Source of the DNA: Hypericum androsaemum
Taxonomy: Eukaryota > Streptophyta > Magnoliopsida > Malpighiales > Hypericaceae
Direction of reading: 5' to 3'
Assembly: GCA_963995505.1 (NCBI GenBank)
Contig: OZ023184.1
Coordinates: 14,276,308-14,340,307, forward strand
Length of the DNA stretch: 64,000 nucleotides
Part shown: positions 39,721 through 52,373 of the stretch, piece by piece
Layout: every line of letters begins with the position of its first letter
Numbering within the stretch: the stretch's first letter is position 1
Notes under the pieces: generated by a model
The model's database searches: none
Told to the model about the DNA's origin: nothing
What the model saw: only the letters and a program-made list of their open reading frames with translations
Translations under genes and position numbers: made by a program

Positions 39721-41376
39721 GGGGGATGAATTTGGTCCTGAAAGTTATAAGTGAGTCTGTACAGTCCTGGAGCTGATTTGGGCCATTAGATGAGTCTAAA
39801 TAAAAAGGGGACTCATTTGACAAATAAAGATGAGGCGGGGTATTATTGTCTTCTTCCTCCATCTTTTGTCTCTTCCTTCTCTACCTCTTTCCTCTCTCTC
39901 TTTCCACCAAAAGTTCTCAAATTCTGGAGATGTGGGAGAACCCTAACAATCACTCTCCTAATTCCCACCTAGAGAAGAGAGGACAGCGGCGACCGAGTAC
40001 TGATGGCGAGGGCGGCGAGCGGATGAGGTGGACAATCGGCGAGGACAAGAACGACGAGGTCGACGGGGGACTCTGGCGAAGAGGACGAGGTCTGCGGGCT
40101 CTAGCGATGACGGCGACAGCGACAAACGATGATAGCGACGAATGGCGACGACGACGAGGCTGGGGTTCATGGTGGGCTGTCGGGTCGGGTTGTGGGTTCA
40201 TGACGGGCTCTGTCTTTGCTATTTCCCGCTCCTTCTTCTTCTGGATGTTGGTGTTCGTGCTGTCGGATTGGATTGTGGGTTTTCTTGATCAGGTTCGATC
40301 TGAGAGACGTTTTGGTAGGGCACTTGGTGGCATACAAGTTCGACATTGAGGTGGAGGACCGCGCCATCTTCCCAGTCAAGCTTCCTCTTTTCAGACCATA
40401 TTTTTGATGAGTTAATTTCGTTGAGATGTTGGTCTCTTCTCTTTCAACTGCTGGCTTCATTCTGCTTTTTCGGTTTGCTTCCTGCATTGCACGAATGGGT
40501 TTTTGCATTTATATTGTAGTTGAGAAATGTAACACGCAGAATTGCAGTGAGGTTTCATGGACTGGTTTAGCAAGTTTCAATTTTGTCCATTTTCAATGTA
40601 ATGTTTATGAGAGCCATGCGTTTTCTTATGCTCTTCTTTGTTTCCCAGCATCACCGCCATTAGTTGCTGTGTGGAATATTGTATTTTTTGAGGAGAATGT
40701 GGAATATAATTGAGGAGAATTATAATGGGCAGCACAACTTTGAGTTTACTTACACTGGTTTAGCTAATTGTACTGTTTGGTGGTTTGGAATGGTTTATTA
40801 TGTTATGATATAATGGTATGCACACTTACGATACAATAGTTTACATGTTATTATATAATGGTTTGCACAGTTACGATACAACGGTTTATCATGTTATGAT
40901 AAAACAGTTTATCATGTTACGATATAATTGTTTATTATATTATGATACAATAGTTTGCAAAGTTACGATACAATAGTTTATCGTGTTATGATACAATGGT
41001 TTGCACATTTAAGATAAAATGGTTTATCCTGCTATGATAAAATAGTTTATCATGTTATATCGAATGGTATGTTCGGTTATTAAATAATTAATTAAATTAT
41101 ATATCGAATAGTATACCCGGTTATATCAAATGGTTTGTCCGATTATTTTAAATGGTATGTCCGATTATATTAAATAATTTTCCCGGTTATGAAATAATTA
41201 ATTAAATTATATATTGACTGGTATGTTCGGTTATATTAAATGGTATGTCCGGTTATATCAAATGATATACTTAATTATATAGTATAATATGTCAAGTTAT
41301 TTAAAATACTTATAATAAGAAAATTAAATAATTAATTAAAATATATATTAAATAGTATGCCGAGTTATATCAAATA

Positions 41377-41420
<44 letters not shown>

Positions 41421-41596
41421 GAGAAACCAACCCAACAAAAGTGATGCGTCAATCATCAACCCCACACCCCACAAAGACACCCACGTCCCTCTTTTTATTT
41501 TTTTCTCTTTAATTATCTATTTAATTACAATACTATTTTTGGTCCATTTAAAGTCAGATCCGTCCAGAATTCTAGCTCCAGGACTGAATCCAGTCC
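39721..41596. mobile_element. Mutator-like element with 9-bp TSD CGCGCCAAT
   Basis: A 1876-bp insertion flanked by exact CGCGCCAAT (39712-39720 and 41597-41605). The paralogous right copy shows one CGCGCCAAT at the same place, a true empty site. Ends are inverted but diverged (GGGGGATGAATTTGGTCCTG against inverse GGACTGGATTCAGTCCTGGA). The core at 39930-40410 is GC-rich; the reading FDLRDVLVGHLVAYKFDIEV followed by DRAIFPVKLPLFRPYF (40292-40407) looks protein-like and could be a captured host fragment I cannot identify. The right part is an A/T-rich degenerate tandem array. Confidence 0.88.
40775..41410. repeat. A/T-rich degenerate tandem array ending in (AT)n
   Basis: Units of about 22 bases of the type GTTATGATACAATGGTTTAT repeat to about 41060, grading into a second type (GGTATGTTCGGTTATATCAAAT). 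It ends in a pure (AT)n run at about 41380-41412. All of it is inside the MULE. Confidence 0.75.
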
Positions 41597-42124
41597 CGCG
41601 CCAATGACCCTTCCGGGACTACATGTATTATAATATGAAACTTTTTTTTAGCTATTAGCACTGTCATATTTTAGGTTACATTCTCAATGTTATTTTTTAT
41701 ATTCATAGCGTTTGAACTCAAATTTTTTTAAAATAAATACAAGTCTTGTACCACTTGAACCAACTCCTATTTCGTTTAAAATATGTAACTTTAATTATAC
41801 AAAACATGCATTTTCCTGCCGGTGTAAATAATCATGTATTTTTTAGAACATAACCATGAGAGGAAAGAAAGAGAGAGATTCTCCACCTATTAGGAAAATG
41901 AAAAATAAGATTAACAAAAATGGGAATTTTTTTATTTGAAGCGAAATGAAAATAAAAAGGTATGTAACTATAGTATAAATTTATACAAAAGTATTCTAAA
42001 AAAGCTAGTGAGATGACGGAGGCACTTAAACAAATATGGCTAAAAAAAGTAATTAGATTGATAAAGATTATATTTATTTTCTCTTTCTTCCAACATTCAT
42101 TCCAAATTAGAAACTAAATTTTAG

Positions 42125-42696
42125 CAATGTTTTTAAAACCGACCATGAAGGTGACCCGGAATCTTTAAAATTTTTTGTTCACCTGGTTCAACCAGTTGGA
42201 CCGCCGGTCAGACCGATACTTATATTCTTATATTAATATTATTAAATACAGTTTAATAAATTTAATTTAGTATAAAAATAATAAAATACCAAATAAGTTC
42301 AAATATTTAGCAATACAATTTATCCAAACAAAGTCTTCAAACATCAATTTAACAAGTATAGAAGTAAAAGAAGATGATTATACAAGTTTTTTGACTTGAG
42401 ATATTAGTCCAATTCGTTTGACTTAGTTCACATATTATCGAGAATTGTTAAAAAGATAAGTTTATTATGATCCAAAAGTGATGTACACGCTCCGAGCGTG
42501 GAAGTGGAAGTTTTCATTCTAAATTAAATCCGATAAAATACAAAAAAGTAACACTAATTTTTCTGATCTGGGCGAACCGGGTCACCCGAAAGTACCTGAC
42601 TGGGTCGAACCGCTGGCTGGGTTTTAGGCAAAATTTGACCCTGATTTGATTCCAGGTAATGGTCCGACCGGTCGGACTGCAGTTTTGAAAACATTG
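42125..42696. mobile_element. hAT-like MITE, copy 3 (TSD AATTTTAG)
   Basis: A 572-bp element with ends CAATGTTTTTAAAACCG and, inverted, CAATGTTTTCAAAACTG, flanked by the 8-bp repeat AATTTTAG (42117-42124 and 42697-42704). The interior has the same GACCGG words as copies 1 and 2. The paralogous site in the right copy carries a different element in the same target. Confidence 0.9.
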
Positions 42697-42905
42697 AATT
42701 TTAGTAGTTTGCGAAAAAATTTCTTTTTACGCGCCGTGTTTTAATGAAGTCCATGACTACAAACATTACCATTAATATATGTGCATATATGTTAGCTGCC
42801 CTATGAGTTGAGGACGATAGTAGGCATGCTTATTTAAGTTGGAAAATTAGAAGTTGTGTATTCAATAAAATAAAAATACTAGGATAGGGCAAAGTTACTC
42901 CAGTT

Positions 42906-43967
42906 ATAGATTCATAAGATGCGAGGGTGTCTTAGTCTCTTAGATTACAAGATAGTAAACCAAAGTACACACTTATAAGTTACCACACCAACCTCATTCA
43001 CCGAGACTAATAAACATCCTTGCTCGCATCGTAGAAGATTTCGAACAGAACAGCACCTGGGTGTTGTCCCTCCATACCACGCTGCACCACCAATTTTTGT
43101 AATTTCTCATACCTAGAATAAACACTGTTATTCAGTTTTATTTAGAAATAGCCTTTTCAATGATATCTTTCTATGCGTAAGAATTGAACCCAAATTTTTT
43201 TAAAAGAGAAACTAAATATTTATCAATTGGACAGACTTATTCATGCTCCATCACCATTAGCTCCGAGTAGGTCTCCATTCAAACAAAATCACGATGACTA
43301 CTTCTCCAGCTACAAATATTTTTGAAGGGCCTTAAGGTGCCTTACATCTCCTGAAGCAAAAATCTCCTTAATGCAAGATCTTGTGAACGTACAATTATTT
43401 GTGAATATTATACCATTATTTTTATATTGGTTCCATCATTTTAATAAGGTGGTTTCGTTATTTTTTGAAAATGGTTTCATCATTTTGTGAACATAGTAGT
43501 GCTATCATTATCTGTTGCTGGTTGGCACCTGGTAGTGCAAATACTTGACAATTTTTTTTTGCAGAGGAAAAAGGACTCATACGAAATTGCGGGGTTATAA
43601 AAAAATAACACCGATCATAAAACTGTTTCATATTGAAACCATCCCGTGAAGCCGCTCGTGCTTGCGGTTTGCTCTTTTTGCAGTTTCGCATTTTACCCAT
43701 TTTGTGGTTCTGCGGGTTTGGTCGGTTTGGTGTGCACCCCTACTTATAATTGGCATTTTTCCTTGAAAAAATATATTTTACTCATCACAGTTTCAGAAAT
43801 TTCTATTTACACCCATACATCCAATAGGTTGGCCACTGACAACCCAAACCTAAAAAAAAAAAAACCAAACCTCACAATCTTTACAGATTTTTGGTGGGTT
43901 TACACCCTAATTCACATCAAATACTTGCTGGCCTTTTTTCTCAAATGTTGCTTCCATAGATTTTTTG
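42906..43967. other. Junction region between the two tandem units
   Basis: No gene is visible. The words GCGGGTTTGGTCGGTTTGGTG and GCACCCCTAC near 43706-43741 look like one end of a common plant hAT MITE. The unit boundary of the duplication must fall here or be masked by insertions. Confidence 0.35.
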
Positions 43968-46705
43968 TATTTCCTCACAAAATAACTTAGGCTGTATTAC
44001 AGCCACGAACCATCGTTCGTTACCGACCCTATTTCTTGTATCGAATTTTATCTTCACATAGTGCTTCAAATAATAGATAGGCCCACTGATGAGTGTGTAT
44101 ACGCTCATGTTTTGTCGTGTATTTTGTATGTGTTTAGTCATGCTTTCGTCCAATTTTATCTTGTTCTATTGAGTCTTATGTCGTTTTCATGTATTTGAGT
44201 CATGGAGTGGACTTCTACCCTTGGTCGTGTTTTGTGCTAGGAAGTGAAGCTCTTTGAATGCTGTTGAATGGGTGATTTCAAGAGATCATATTGCAACAGC
44301 CATAACTTTCTGCTCGAATATCCGATTATATCAAATGAGATACCCTTGGAAAGCTTGAAGAGAGATCTACATTTACTCTTTTATAGTCGGACTAAATTCG
44401 GAGTAGAAGAGGGTCAAAAATGGAAAATACGAAGATACGATGAAGCAGATAGAGCGGAAAGCTGGGTGGACTCCCCGTCGCTAGTCAACTAGCGACCGCT
44501 AGTGAGGGGACACAGAATGTTGATTGAAGACCCAATTAGTGGCCGCAAGTCAATTAGCGGCCGCAAGTTACCCGATGTCAGCTTATTTCGGACTTCGTAT
44601 TTAGTTAAAAATTTGACTCGTTTAAGAAGTATTCGACTCTTGGCCTCTTGTTTCGGCCCTAAGATCATAATTATATTATTACTTGGCTAGCAAGACTTCT
44701 AGTTTAGGTAAAACCTCCTCTAGGTTTTCCTATTTTCGTGTTAGACTTTTGGCTATGTATAGGCCTTAGTCTCATAGGTTTTAAGGATACCTTCTATTCC
44801 AGACATTGAGACTACTTTTGATTATTAATAAAGTTACGATTTTGGGTAGCTACGTGGAGGAGATTGGCGAGGATTGCTCGAACGACTAAGTTTTCTCTAT
44901 CTGTATCTTTCATGCTATTCATTATTATGTCTTCCATTAATATCAAGTACTTTATGATTATGCTTAGCGAGTAGTTCTCTTGTGATTGCGATGTCCTAAT
45001 ATGTGATTGATTATCTATGTTAGGTTATAGTTCGATTATCTTTTGTAATAGTTGTTAATTGGTATGTTTAATACTTAATCTAAACTGGCCACTTAGATTA
45101 TGATTCGAGTTAATGATAGTGGACCGACAGGCACTAGAATTGATGGAAAGAACCAATTAACATGTTCTTAGGTATTAATGAGACATCTTAATATCTTAAG
45201 GGTAACCCGTTAGGAGGAATCTTCATAATTGAATTAGTATAGTTCTAAGTCTAATTGATGAGCAAAAGCGTTAATTAGTAGCTTAGGTCTATACTATCTT
45301 GGTTTTATCTTTCTAATGAGCGAAAGCGTTAGGAAGGTGCATTAGAACACTCCGGGTACTAGTTGGAGCTTCGTAAGAACCATAACCTCGACATAGGTAG
45401 TTAATCCATAGGGTATCGTGCTCGTTTGTCTCCACTGAATCACAACTCTTTTATTTACGTTTTCAATTTTGTTTATTTTCTTACAGTTCAGTTACCAACC
45501 TTATAGACCTTTTAATTCTCTCGCTTCACATAATTACTTGCCTTGATTTCGTGTTCAACCCTCAGTTCGAAACCCTACTTATTCACTATATTTTTTGGTT
45601 GTGCGTTTAATTGTTCTCAATTTTGCGCATATCACCCACTTTAATATCATGGTTAGGATTGTAATATGTAGTTCGATTTTGTTTACAGAGATTTTCAAAT
45701 TTTAGATTTTTTGTGATAAACTCATAATGGAAGTTAGTTTATCAAGTTGACTTGTTCATAATTTTTCCGTCCAGTTTCAAATTTTTTGTAAATTTTGAAT
45801 CTTAGAGTTTCAAATTTGAGATTTTTATACGGCAGCGCCACCTAGGAGTAAGAAATATAGCGTGGATGTGATTTTTTCAAATTTTGTAGATGCAATGCAA
45901 TTTGTTTTAAACAATTGGTGAACCCAAGTGCTAATTACCCAAAATTTGGAGGACTTGCGTGTCTTTTATACTAATGTAATTGTTCATTCATTTGATCATG
46001 ATATATAATTATTTCCAGTTTTAAGCTGAATTTATCCTTCTTGGGCAATATAGCTTTGCTCACTGATTTAATCTCGTTGGTGACAATTAAGTAGGAAGGA
46101 GTTGATAAAGTAATCTGCTCACTGTTTACGTCTTCATCAAAGCCTTATGCATCAAATTTTTTGATCAATTGACAATTCCCTCTCAAAGATAATTGGAGCT
46201 TACCAAGATATGGACGGGTAAGATTCTTTACAAAGTTCAATATTTCTTATGGATCAACTTACAAAGAAAACTACTAATTAAAGACAACATGATAAGGTAA
46301 AAAATGGTGAAGGTTTGGGATTGCCTATGTCCCATTTGTGGGACTTTCAACGAATCGAGCGATCATCCTTACATCCAATACTCTTTCTCGCGGGGCATTT
46401 GAAATCATTTTGTTCGAAGGATGGGAATCGGTTGGTCTGGAGGTTTTAACGTGAGATATTTTTTGTAGAATTGGATGGGATTAGTTAGAGGAAGTATAAT
46501 TGAGAAAGTTTGATTGTCATCTACGCGTCAATAATATGAGACATTTGAATTTTGCAATACAGTGCGATCTTTCAGGATGAATTGTACGACCACGAACTTC
46601 TATTCATACCATTATTACCATCATCTTTTTTTTTTACACCACTTGTGTCAGTTTACCTTGTGCATTTGTAGTTTGGAGTTATCTCCGGAGTGTGAATATA
46701 CGAAA
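43968..46705. repeat. Duplicated flank segment, right copy
   Basis: Matches 33348-34503 once the solo LTR at 44087-45634 is removed. The same LINE zf-RVT trace (CGTFNESSDHP-like reading, SLFRGAF) lies at about 46320-46420. It sits downstream of the FAR stop codon, as the left copy sits downstream of where the left FAR copy would have ended. Confidence 0.8.
44087..45634 (+). mobile_element. Solo LTR, Ty3/gypsy OTA-like, TSD CCCAC
   Basis: A 1548-bp segment starting TGATGAGTGTGTATACGCTC and ending TTTTGCGCATATCA, with exact 5-bp duplication CCCAC (44082-44086 and 45635-45639). The left duplicate at about 33450 shows the uninterrupted site, so the insertion is younger than the tandem duplication. 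It contains a repeated AATTAG(T/C)GGCCGCAAGT (44535-44569). Confidence 0.92.
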
Positions 46706-47494
46706 TCTATCCACTTATATAAAAAAAAACTTTGCGCCCTCTCAATTTAACTTTCTTCACGTATCTTTCACTGGAATTCAGCCTTTCTTGGGCAACTTAG
46801 CTTTGTGCCATCTTAATGTTGCTTTCTTCAAGCATCTTTTATTGGAATCACACACAGAAAGTGCCCATAAAAATAATAGAATTAAACGCTCAAGCTAAAA
46901 ATAGAAGAGGGAATATGATATAGATAGGTGACATTTCAATATTTAATAACAACACTCCAAGCAATATAGCAAACTTTTGGTTTGCTATAAGCTCCATGCA
47001 TATTTGTTCAGGCGATCCAGATATATAAAACATAACTAAGAGTCAATAAACAGTTGACCTTGATATGTAGCTCAAGTACTTGCAAGAAATTTAGTTATTT
47101 AAGGTGGGATATGTATCCAAGTTTGTGTTCTAGGACTGGTGTTCAAACAAGATATCGATTTATCAAATTAAATTCTATAACCTTGATTATTGCCTAATCC
47201 CAATTTCTTTGGGACTGAATCATACACTCATGTATCTAGTTATAGACACCCAGACAACCGACACTGACAAATAACAAAGGTGAGGTAGGTCCAGGTAGTA
47301 GCATCGGTACAACGCATTGTAAATATCTAGGAGGTTCAGGGTTTAAACTCTAACATTGTCATGGTGTACAATTTACCTTAAAAAAACAGAGGTGAGGTAG
47401 AAGAGCTCTATTACCGACCGCCTTTTAGTTTTGGTTTCAGTGGTTAAAACTCGAGACCAACAAAAGTGAGACTAACACCGACCTTTATATTTAT
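46706..47494. other. 3' flank of the right FAR copy
   Basis: No coding sequence is recognised apart from a SINE at 47278-47395. It presumably includes remains of the FAR 3' UTR immediately left of 47495. Confidence 0.4.
47278..47395 (+). repeat. tRNA-derived SINE, copy 1
   Basis: The order TAGTAGCATCGGTACAACGC, ATTGTAAATATCTAGGAGG, GGTTCAGGGTTTAAACTC (a B-box-like word), ATTGTCATGGTGTAC, then an A-run is seen. The same order appears inverted at 50600-50715. Two dispersed copies with a pol III B box support a SINE family. Confidence 0.65.
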
Positions 47495-47865
47495 TCAAAT
47501 ACTAGACATGATTGGTTCTTGCAACTTTGGCTTGCCAGTTCCTCTGCTCTTCATGACATGCCTCCTTAAGCCTGGAATATGAATATTTACAAAGTAATCA
47601 TCCCAATCAATTTCCTTCACGCCAAATCCAAACGTCTCCTTCTACTCCTCGGACATACTCTCCATCAATCTCATGGTGTTACTTATGTCAAACCTGCACC
47701 AAAAATCTACCAATCAGAACATCGCTTGTTTCTAGGATGCAAAAAAAAGAGAAGCAACACAATGGTATAAACTTAAAAACATAAAATCTTAAAAACCAGC
47801 AAATATTTAGATGAGATGATAAAAAGTTGTTCTTAGTTTAACAAAAAATATCGCGCAGGAGCTTT

Positions 47866-47990
47866 GTGTATGCAGCAGTGTTAAATATCTGCTGGTAAAA
47901 TTTTACTATCATTCAAAGGTCATACTCAACTCGAATCTATATTAATCGGACTAGTAGATATCGGGTGTACCAGATGGTTTGAAAAAAACT
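47866..47990. repeat. SINE-like repeat copy in the last FAR intron
   Basis: GCAGTGTTAAATATCTGCTGG, CAACTCGAATCTATATTAATCGG and an A-rich end match the repeats at 3005 and 38375. Confidence 0.5.
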
Positions 47991-48681
47991 TAAAATCTTG
48001 AAAATGACTAAGAGAAGTTCAACATGCTTACCTTTTGCTTTGGCCAATAGTATATGGCCCATAAATTTTAACCAAATACTCTACTTGGCCCATAAACCTT
48101 TTCTGGAATCGTGTGAGCCCAGAATTATCACTATCTTTGCCTTGACCACCACCACCGAAGCAAGAGATGAACTCTTCCTTTGTCTCGAACAGCTTATAGG
48201 GCGAGACAGCAACTGGGTTGCCTCTTGAGTCGATGTAAGGATTAGAACTGAAGTGGCCAAAAGCCGTAGAAGCCATGCCATGAAAATAGAAAGGATTTAC
48301 GATTGATGAAGCAACTTGGTACACATCAATGTCTGGTTTTTGTGCAATCCCATGTTTCGCTAATATTGCCACGATTGCATTTACCACCATATCTGCTGGA
48401 ACCTACAAAAGAGAGCATAGTTTTCAAATTTTTGTTTTATCTCAATCAACCGATCTTTCTTTCATGTAGCTAAACCTGAGGGAGTGCTTCTCAATGGTAG
48501 CGAGTGGTTGACGTGTATCGCAGTGTAATCGACAGTTCTTTTCTCTGTTATCATTTTTTTCTTATTAAATTTTGCGACAATAAAATTTTTAGTGAATTTC
48601 TCGATTGCAACTCTCGTAATTTGGTACGAGGGGGTCACCACTCGAGTGAGTGGTTCCGGACCACTCGGGTAAGGGGTTTTA

Positions 48682-48682
<1 letters not shown>

Positions 48683-48712
<30 letters not shown>
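48683..48712. repeat. (AT)n microsatellite
   Basis: A pure AT-dinucleotide run inside a FAR intron, next to the phrase GGTTTTACCA on its left. Confidence 0.9.
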
Positions 48713-48715
<3 letters not shown>

Positions 48716-50599
48716 TATAAACAAAGAAAATTTACCTACCAAAAAAAGTGCTTCTCAACGGTGAATTTGCTTTTTAAACTTAGCAAGTAATGGGAAAGAA
48801 AGAAATCAGTATTTAGAGTCATAGTCGAAGAAAAGGTGGTTCTTTTAACAATATTTTTAAGAGAATTCAAATTTTTAAAATATAACTAAACCACGTGAGC
48901 CAAAATGTTATAACACTTACAACGTCAACGGGAGAATCAGGAACTCCCAGAAAGCCGGAGATCAACCCTTTGCCGTACAAAATTAGTAACGGATCCATCA
49001 TTCTGAACAAATAGATGAATATAAATAAGAATATGGAGTAGTTGGTCAAGTTAGTATTTGAAATTAATTATAATTATGATGCACCTGTTTCCTTCAATCC
49101 ATCCCGGAAATGGGTCTTGGAAAGTGCTCTCAATTATGCTAGGTCGAATTATGACGACCGGAATGTCTCCTTTCATGTGATTAACCATCATCTCTCCCAT
49201 TGCTTTTGTGAAGACATATGTGTCTTGCCATTCAAATTTATGTGCCCTATTCAGATTGATATGACATAATATTTAGTTGGGACAAGAAAACAAAACAATT
49301 AACAAAAACACACTCTCACTTCCCATCTTCTGGTTTGGTTTTCCCTGTTTTCTTCTCAAATTCATTTTTGGGTATTTTTGACTTAGTTAATGCTTAATGG
49401 TTCAAAATATATGGTCAAAAGCTTGTCAACAAAAGTCAAATTAGTAAGAAAATTCATTAAATTATAAGGAGTAATCAAGACTAGGCTGGATCAAATAATA
49501 AACTCTATACCAAACATAAAAAATTAACTCAAATTAATAAGCCAAAAAGACATCTTAGTACGTCATGCAAAATGCAATAACTATGTATGTACAATATTCT
49601 AAACTAGCGGGACAACTCTACTAACAAACACTCAGATTAACTGATGAATAAATTGGTATAATGAGTTAAGTCATTAAAAATGTATTACTGTTAAATAGTT
49701 ATCAGGAAAATTTTTACCACTTTTGAAAGGTCCATTAAAACTGTAAATATTAAAAGGAAGTGTAACTAAATGAGGAAGTTAAGTTGTCACCTTTCTAGTC
49801 CCAATTTTTTCATATATTGTTGGATAGAATCGCCACCGGAAGCTTCGGAATTGTAATCCACGGCCAAAGATAATTCGGCTTCCACGTCTAATAGAGGAGG
49901 CAAAGACGACGTCGTACTTCCCGACGTGAAGTTCTCTCGTGCTATTGTGTCTCCCATGGCGAAAAGCTTTTCCATAACACTTCCTTTTCTCTCTCCGTTG
50001 GCATAAGCTGAACCCAAAATTAAACAAGAGAAATACTGGTTATTTGTTTTCTAAATCTCTCGTATTTTCAGTTGAACACTACCGAGATTGTAACATTGTC
50101 ATTTTGGACATAACGTGAGATACCGTAAATTAATTCAAAGTGCTTGAGAATGGAAACTAATCATCGAGATGAACAATTATTTTGTGAAAAGTTTGTCTTA
50201 GTATCATTACATTTATAAACCCGAAACATTAAAGATTGTTGTCAAAAGTGAATTAAATTAGTACCTTATAGTTAGTGTCGTTACCAATTTAGTAAAACGG
50301 CAACTATTTTCAGTCCATTAATTAATGAGGTGTCATAGTTACATTTAAAAATCATATTTTTAATAAATTCTTTATTAAAAACCAAATATTTATTCAGATG
50401 TGGCACTTAGTTACCCTGTCGTTGATTGCTCTATCATCATTTCAATACAATTCTTTTGTTCTTAGCTATATATGAGGTGACACATCAATGTTTCAAAAAA
50501 TAGTCGTATGGTCAAAATTCATTATTCAATTGTCTTTTTATAAGTAAAATTTGTTATAACTTGAAGCCAAAATTTCCACTTCTCCTTTGTGCGGTTAGA

Positions 50600-50715
50600 C
50601 ACCGTCTTTTTTTTAAGATAAATTTTTATACCATGACATTACCAAGGTTTGAACCTTGGACTTCCTAGATATTTACAATGCCTTGTACCGTTGGACTACA
50701 AACCCTTTGGCACAC
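50600..50715 (-). repeat. tRNA-derived SINE, copy 2
   Basis: Inverted counterpart of the element at 47278: GCATTGTAAATATCTAGGAA, AAGGTTCAAACCTTGG (B box), GTAATGTCATGGTATAAA and a 3' A-rich end when read on the minus strand. It lies within the FAR intron between exons 4 and 5. Confidence 0.65.
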
Positions 50716-51555
50716 CGTCTTTATTTAAATGTTCGATTTCAGTTATGCGAACAATAACTTAAAATTATTCAATCTAAATTCTTTTATTGCATCTAAATCT
50801 AAATGATTCAAACTGATTTTGTAATCTCCAATAACCCAAATTTATACCAAGAATTATACCTCTTTCTTTTTTGACCCCGTCAAATCGTCGTACATGATGT
50901 GCCGTCGGGCCAAATACCCTTTTGCATAAGGTTTAAATTACTTTTTCTTAACTTATTTATGTTTTTTAGATTCAGCAAATGAAAAAAGTCAAGTTCACTT
51001 TCAATTTTTTAACAAATATATGTTATATTAATGTGAACATTTACTTCTAAAAAAAGCACACGAAAAAGATTCATTAGAAAAATATAATATTTGCCGGGTG
51101 AACGGAACGCGGAGAGTTACCTCTTTTTTATTTTAATTATTTTATTAAATAACCTTTAAAAAAATTCTCACCAGATGATATTTGCACAAAAAGCTCCAAT
51201 TTGTTGCATTTCTTCCCAAATTCTAACAGATGACAAGGTCCCTTTGTATTGATTTTCAGAGAAACATCATATCTGCAAGGACATCAAAATGGTAATTGTA
51301 TAACTGATCTTCACTAATCATTTATTTCATTCATAAATGAATACCACAAGAATTTCATTTACGAATAAATTCATAAACTAACAAGCAATTAAGTGAATTG
51401 ATGAGAGTATTGTTCTAGCTTAACCATATCCGTTAAAGTTAGAAGAAGAGTACAGAATGATGAATGGGTACTCTCGAAATTTGCTCAGTTACGATGAAAC
51501 CAAATACTCCACATAATAATTTTGTAAAGTAAGATTTATGCTAAAAAATTGAAAG

Positions 51556-52373
51556 ATGTCGCTTTCTGAAAACCCTAGCAACCACACCGTCACCCCATCC
51601 ACCACCGCCGCTCCCCCCGACTTCCACCACGACCCACCACCGTCCCAGCACCCACAAAACAGTCCTATGGAGACAGAGACCACGTCTGTTCCCCCGGATA
51701 AACCACCAGATCCGTTAAGGACATCTTTTCGGGATAAGCTAGCCAACTACCATGGCCAACAATCTGACCCTATCCCGGAGGGAGATCTTGTGTCCGCGGG
51801 GTTGATCCGTGTCCAAATGGCCGACGAGACTCTGACATTACCATGTGCCGACGTCGACCTGGGATTACTGGAGAAGCTAGACCAGCAGTGGGAGAACTGC
51901 TTAATCATCAAGTTGCTGGGAAGATTCATGACCCACCAAGTCGTGGATCACCATCTCCGGAACCTATTGTAGCCAAAAGGGGTGATGACGCTTATGGACC
52001 TTCCGAACGGCTACTACATGGTGCGCTTTGGCCACCAAATCGACCACGACAAGATTCTGGCGGATGGTCCATGGACCCTGACGGACCACTACCTAACGGT
52101 GCACTGCTGGTCGTCGAAGTTTGACCTAGCGCTGGCCACCATATCGTCCACCATGGTCTGGGTCCGACTCTCGGAACTTCCCATAAGATACTATCACGAA
52201 CGTGTCCTGATGGGGATTGCCCAGGCCCTTGGGAAGCCATTTAAGGTCAATGCGATGACGCTACGGGCTCAGCAAGGTCGCTATGCCCGCATATGCATTG
52301 AGTTGGACCTTCAGAAGCCGATGTATGGTATATTGCTTGTTAATGGGAAAAGATTCAAGCTGCAGTATGAGTG
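51556..52373 (+). pseudogene. LINE ORF1 (DUF4283, gag-like), interrupted
   Basis: ORF1 of an L1-type plant LINE, the RNA-binding gag-like protein. The N-terminus is Pro/Ser/Thr-rich. The DUF4283 region follows: LEKLDQQWENCLIIKLLGR, MDLPNGYYMVRF, LADGPWTLTDHYLTVHCW, VWVRLSELPIRYYHERVL, then RYARICIELDLQKP. One in-frame TAG (51970-51972) is the only stop; the frame is otherwise open from 51556 to 52373. At 52374 an LTR begins and the rest of ORF1, the zinc knuckle and ORF2 are missing. It lies in FAR introns where exon 3 should be, on the opposite strand to FAR. Confidence 0.88.

Larger units (their letters stand above)
39595..42905. repeat. Duplicated FAR intron 2 and upstream segment, left copy
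   Basis: Outside its insertions this segment matches 53426-53460, 55239-56010 and 57008-57155. Shared words include GGGCCGCGCCAAT, GGGACTACATGTATTAT, AAACATGCATTTTCCTGCCG and CCTATGAG-TGAGGACGATAG. The left copy lacks the approximately 1 kb carrying exons 2 and 1, which in the right copy lies between the last two blocks. It contains a 1.9-kb MULE and a hAT-like MITE that are absent from the right copy. Confidence 0.8.
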
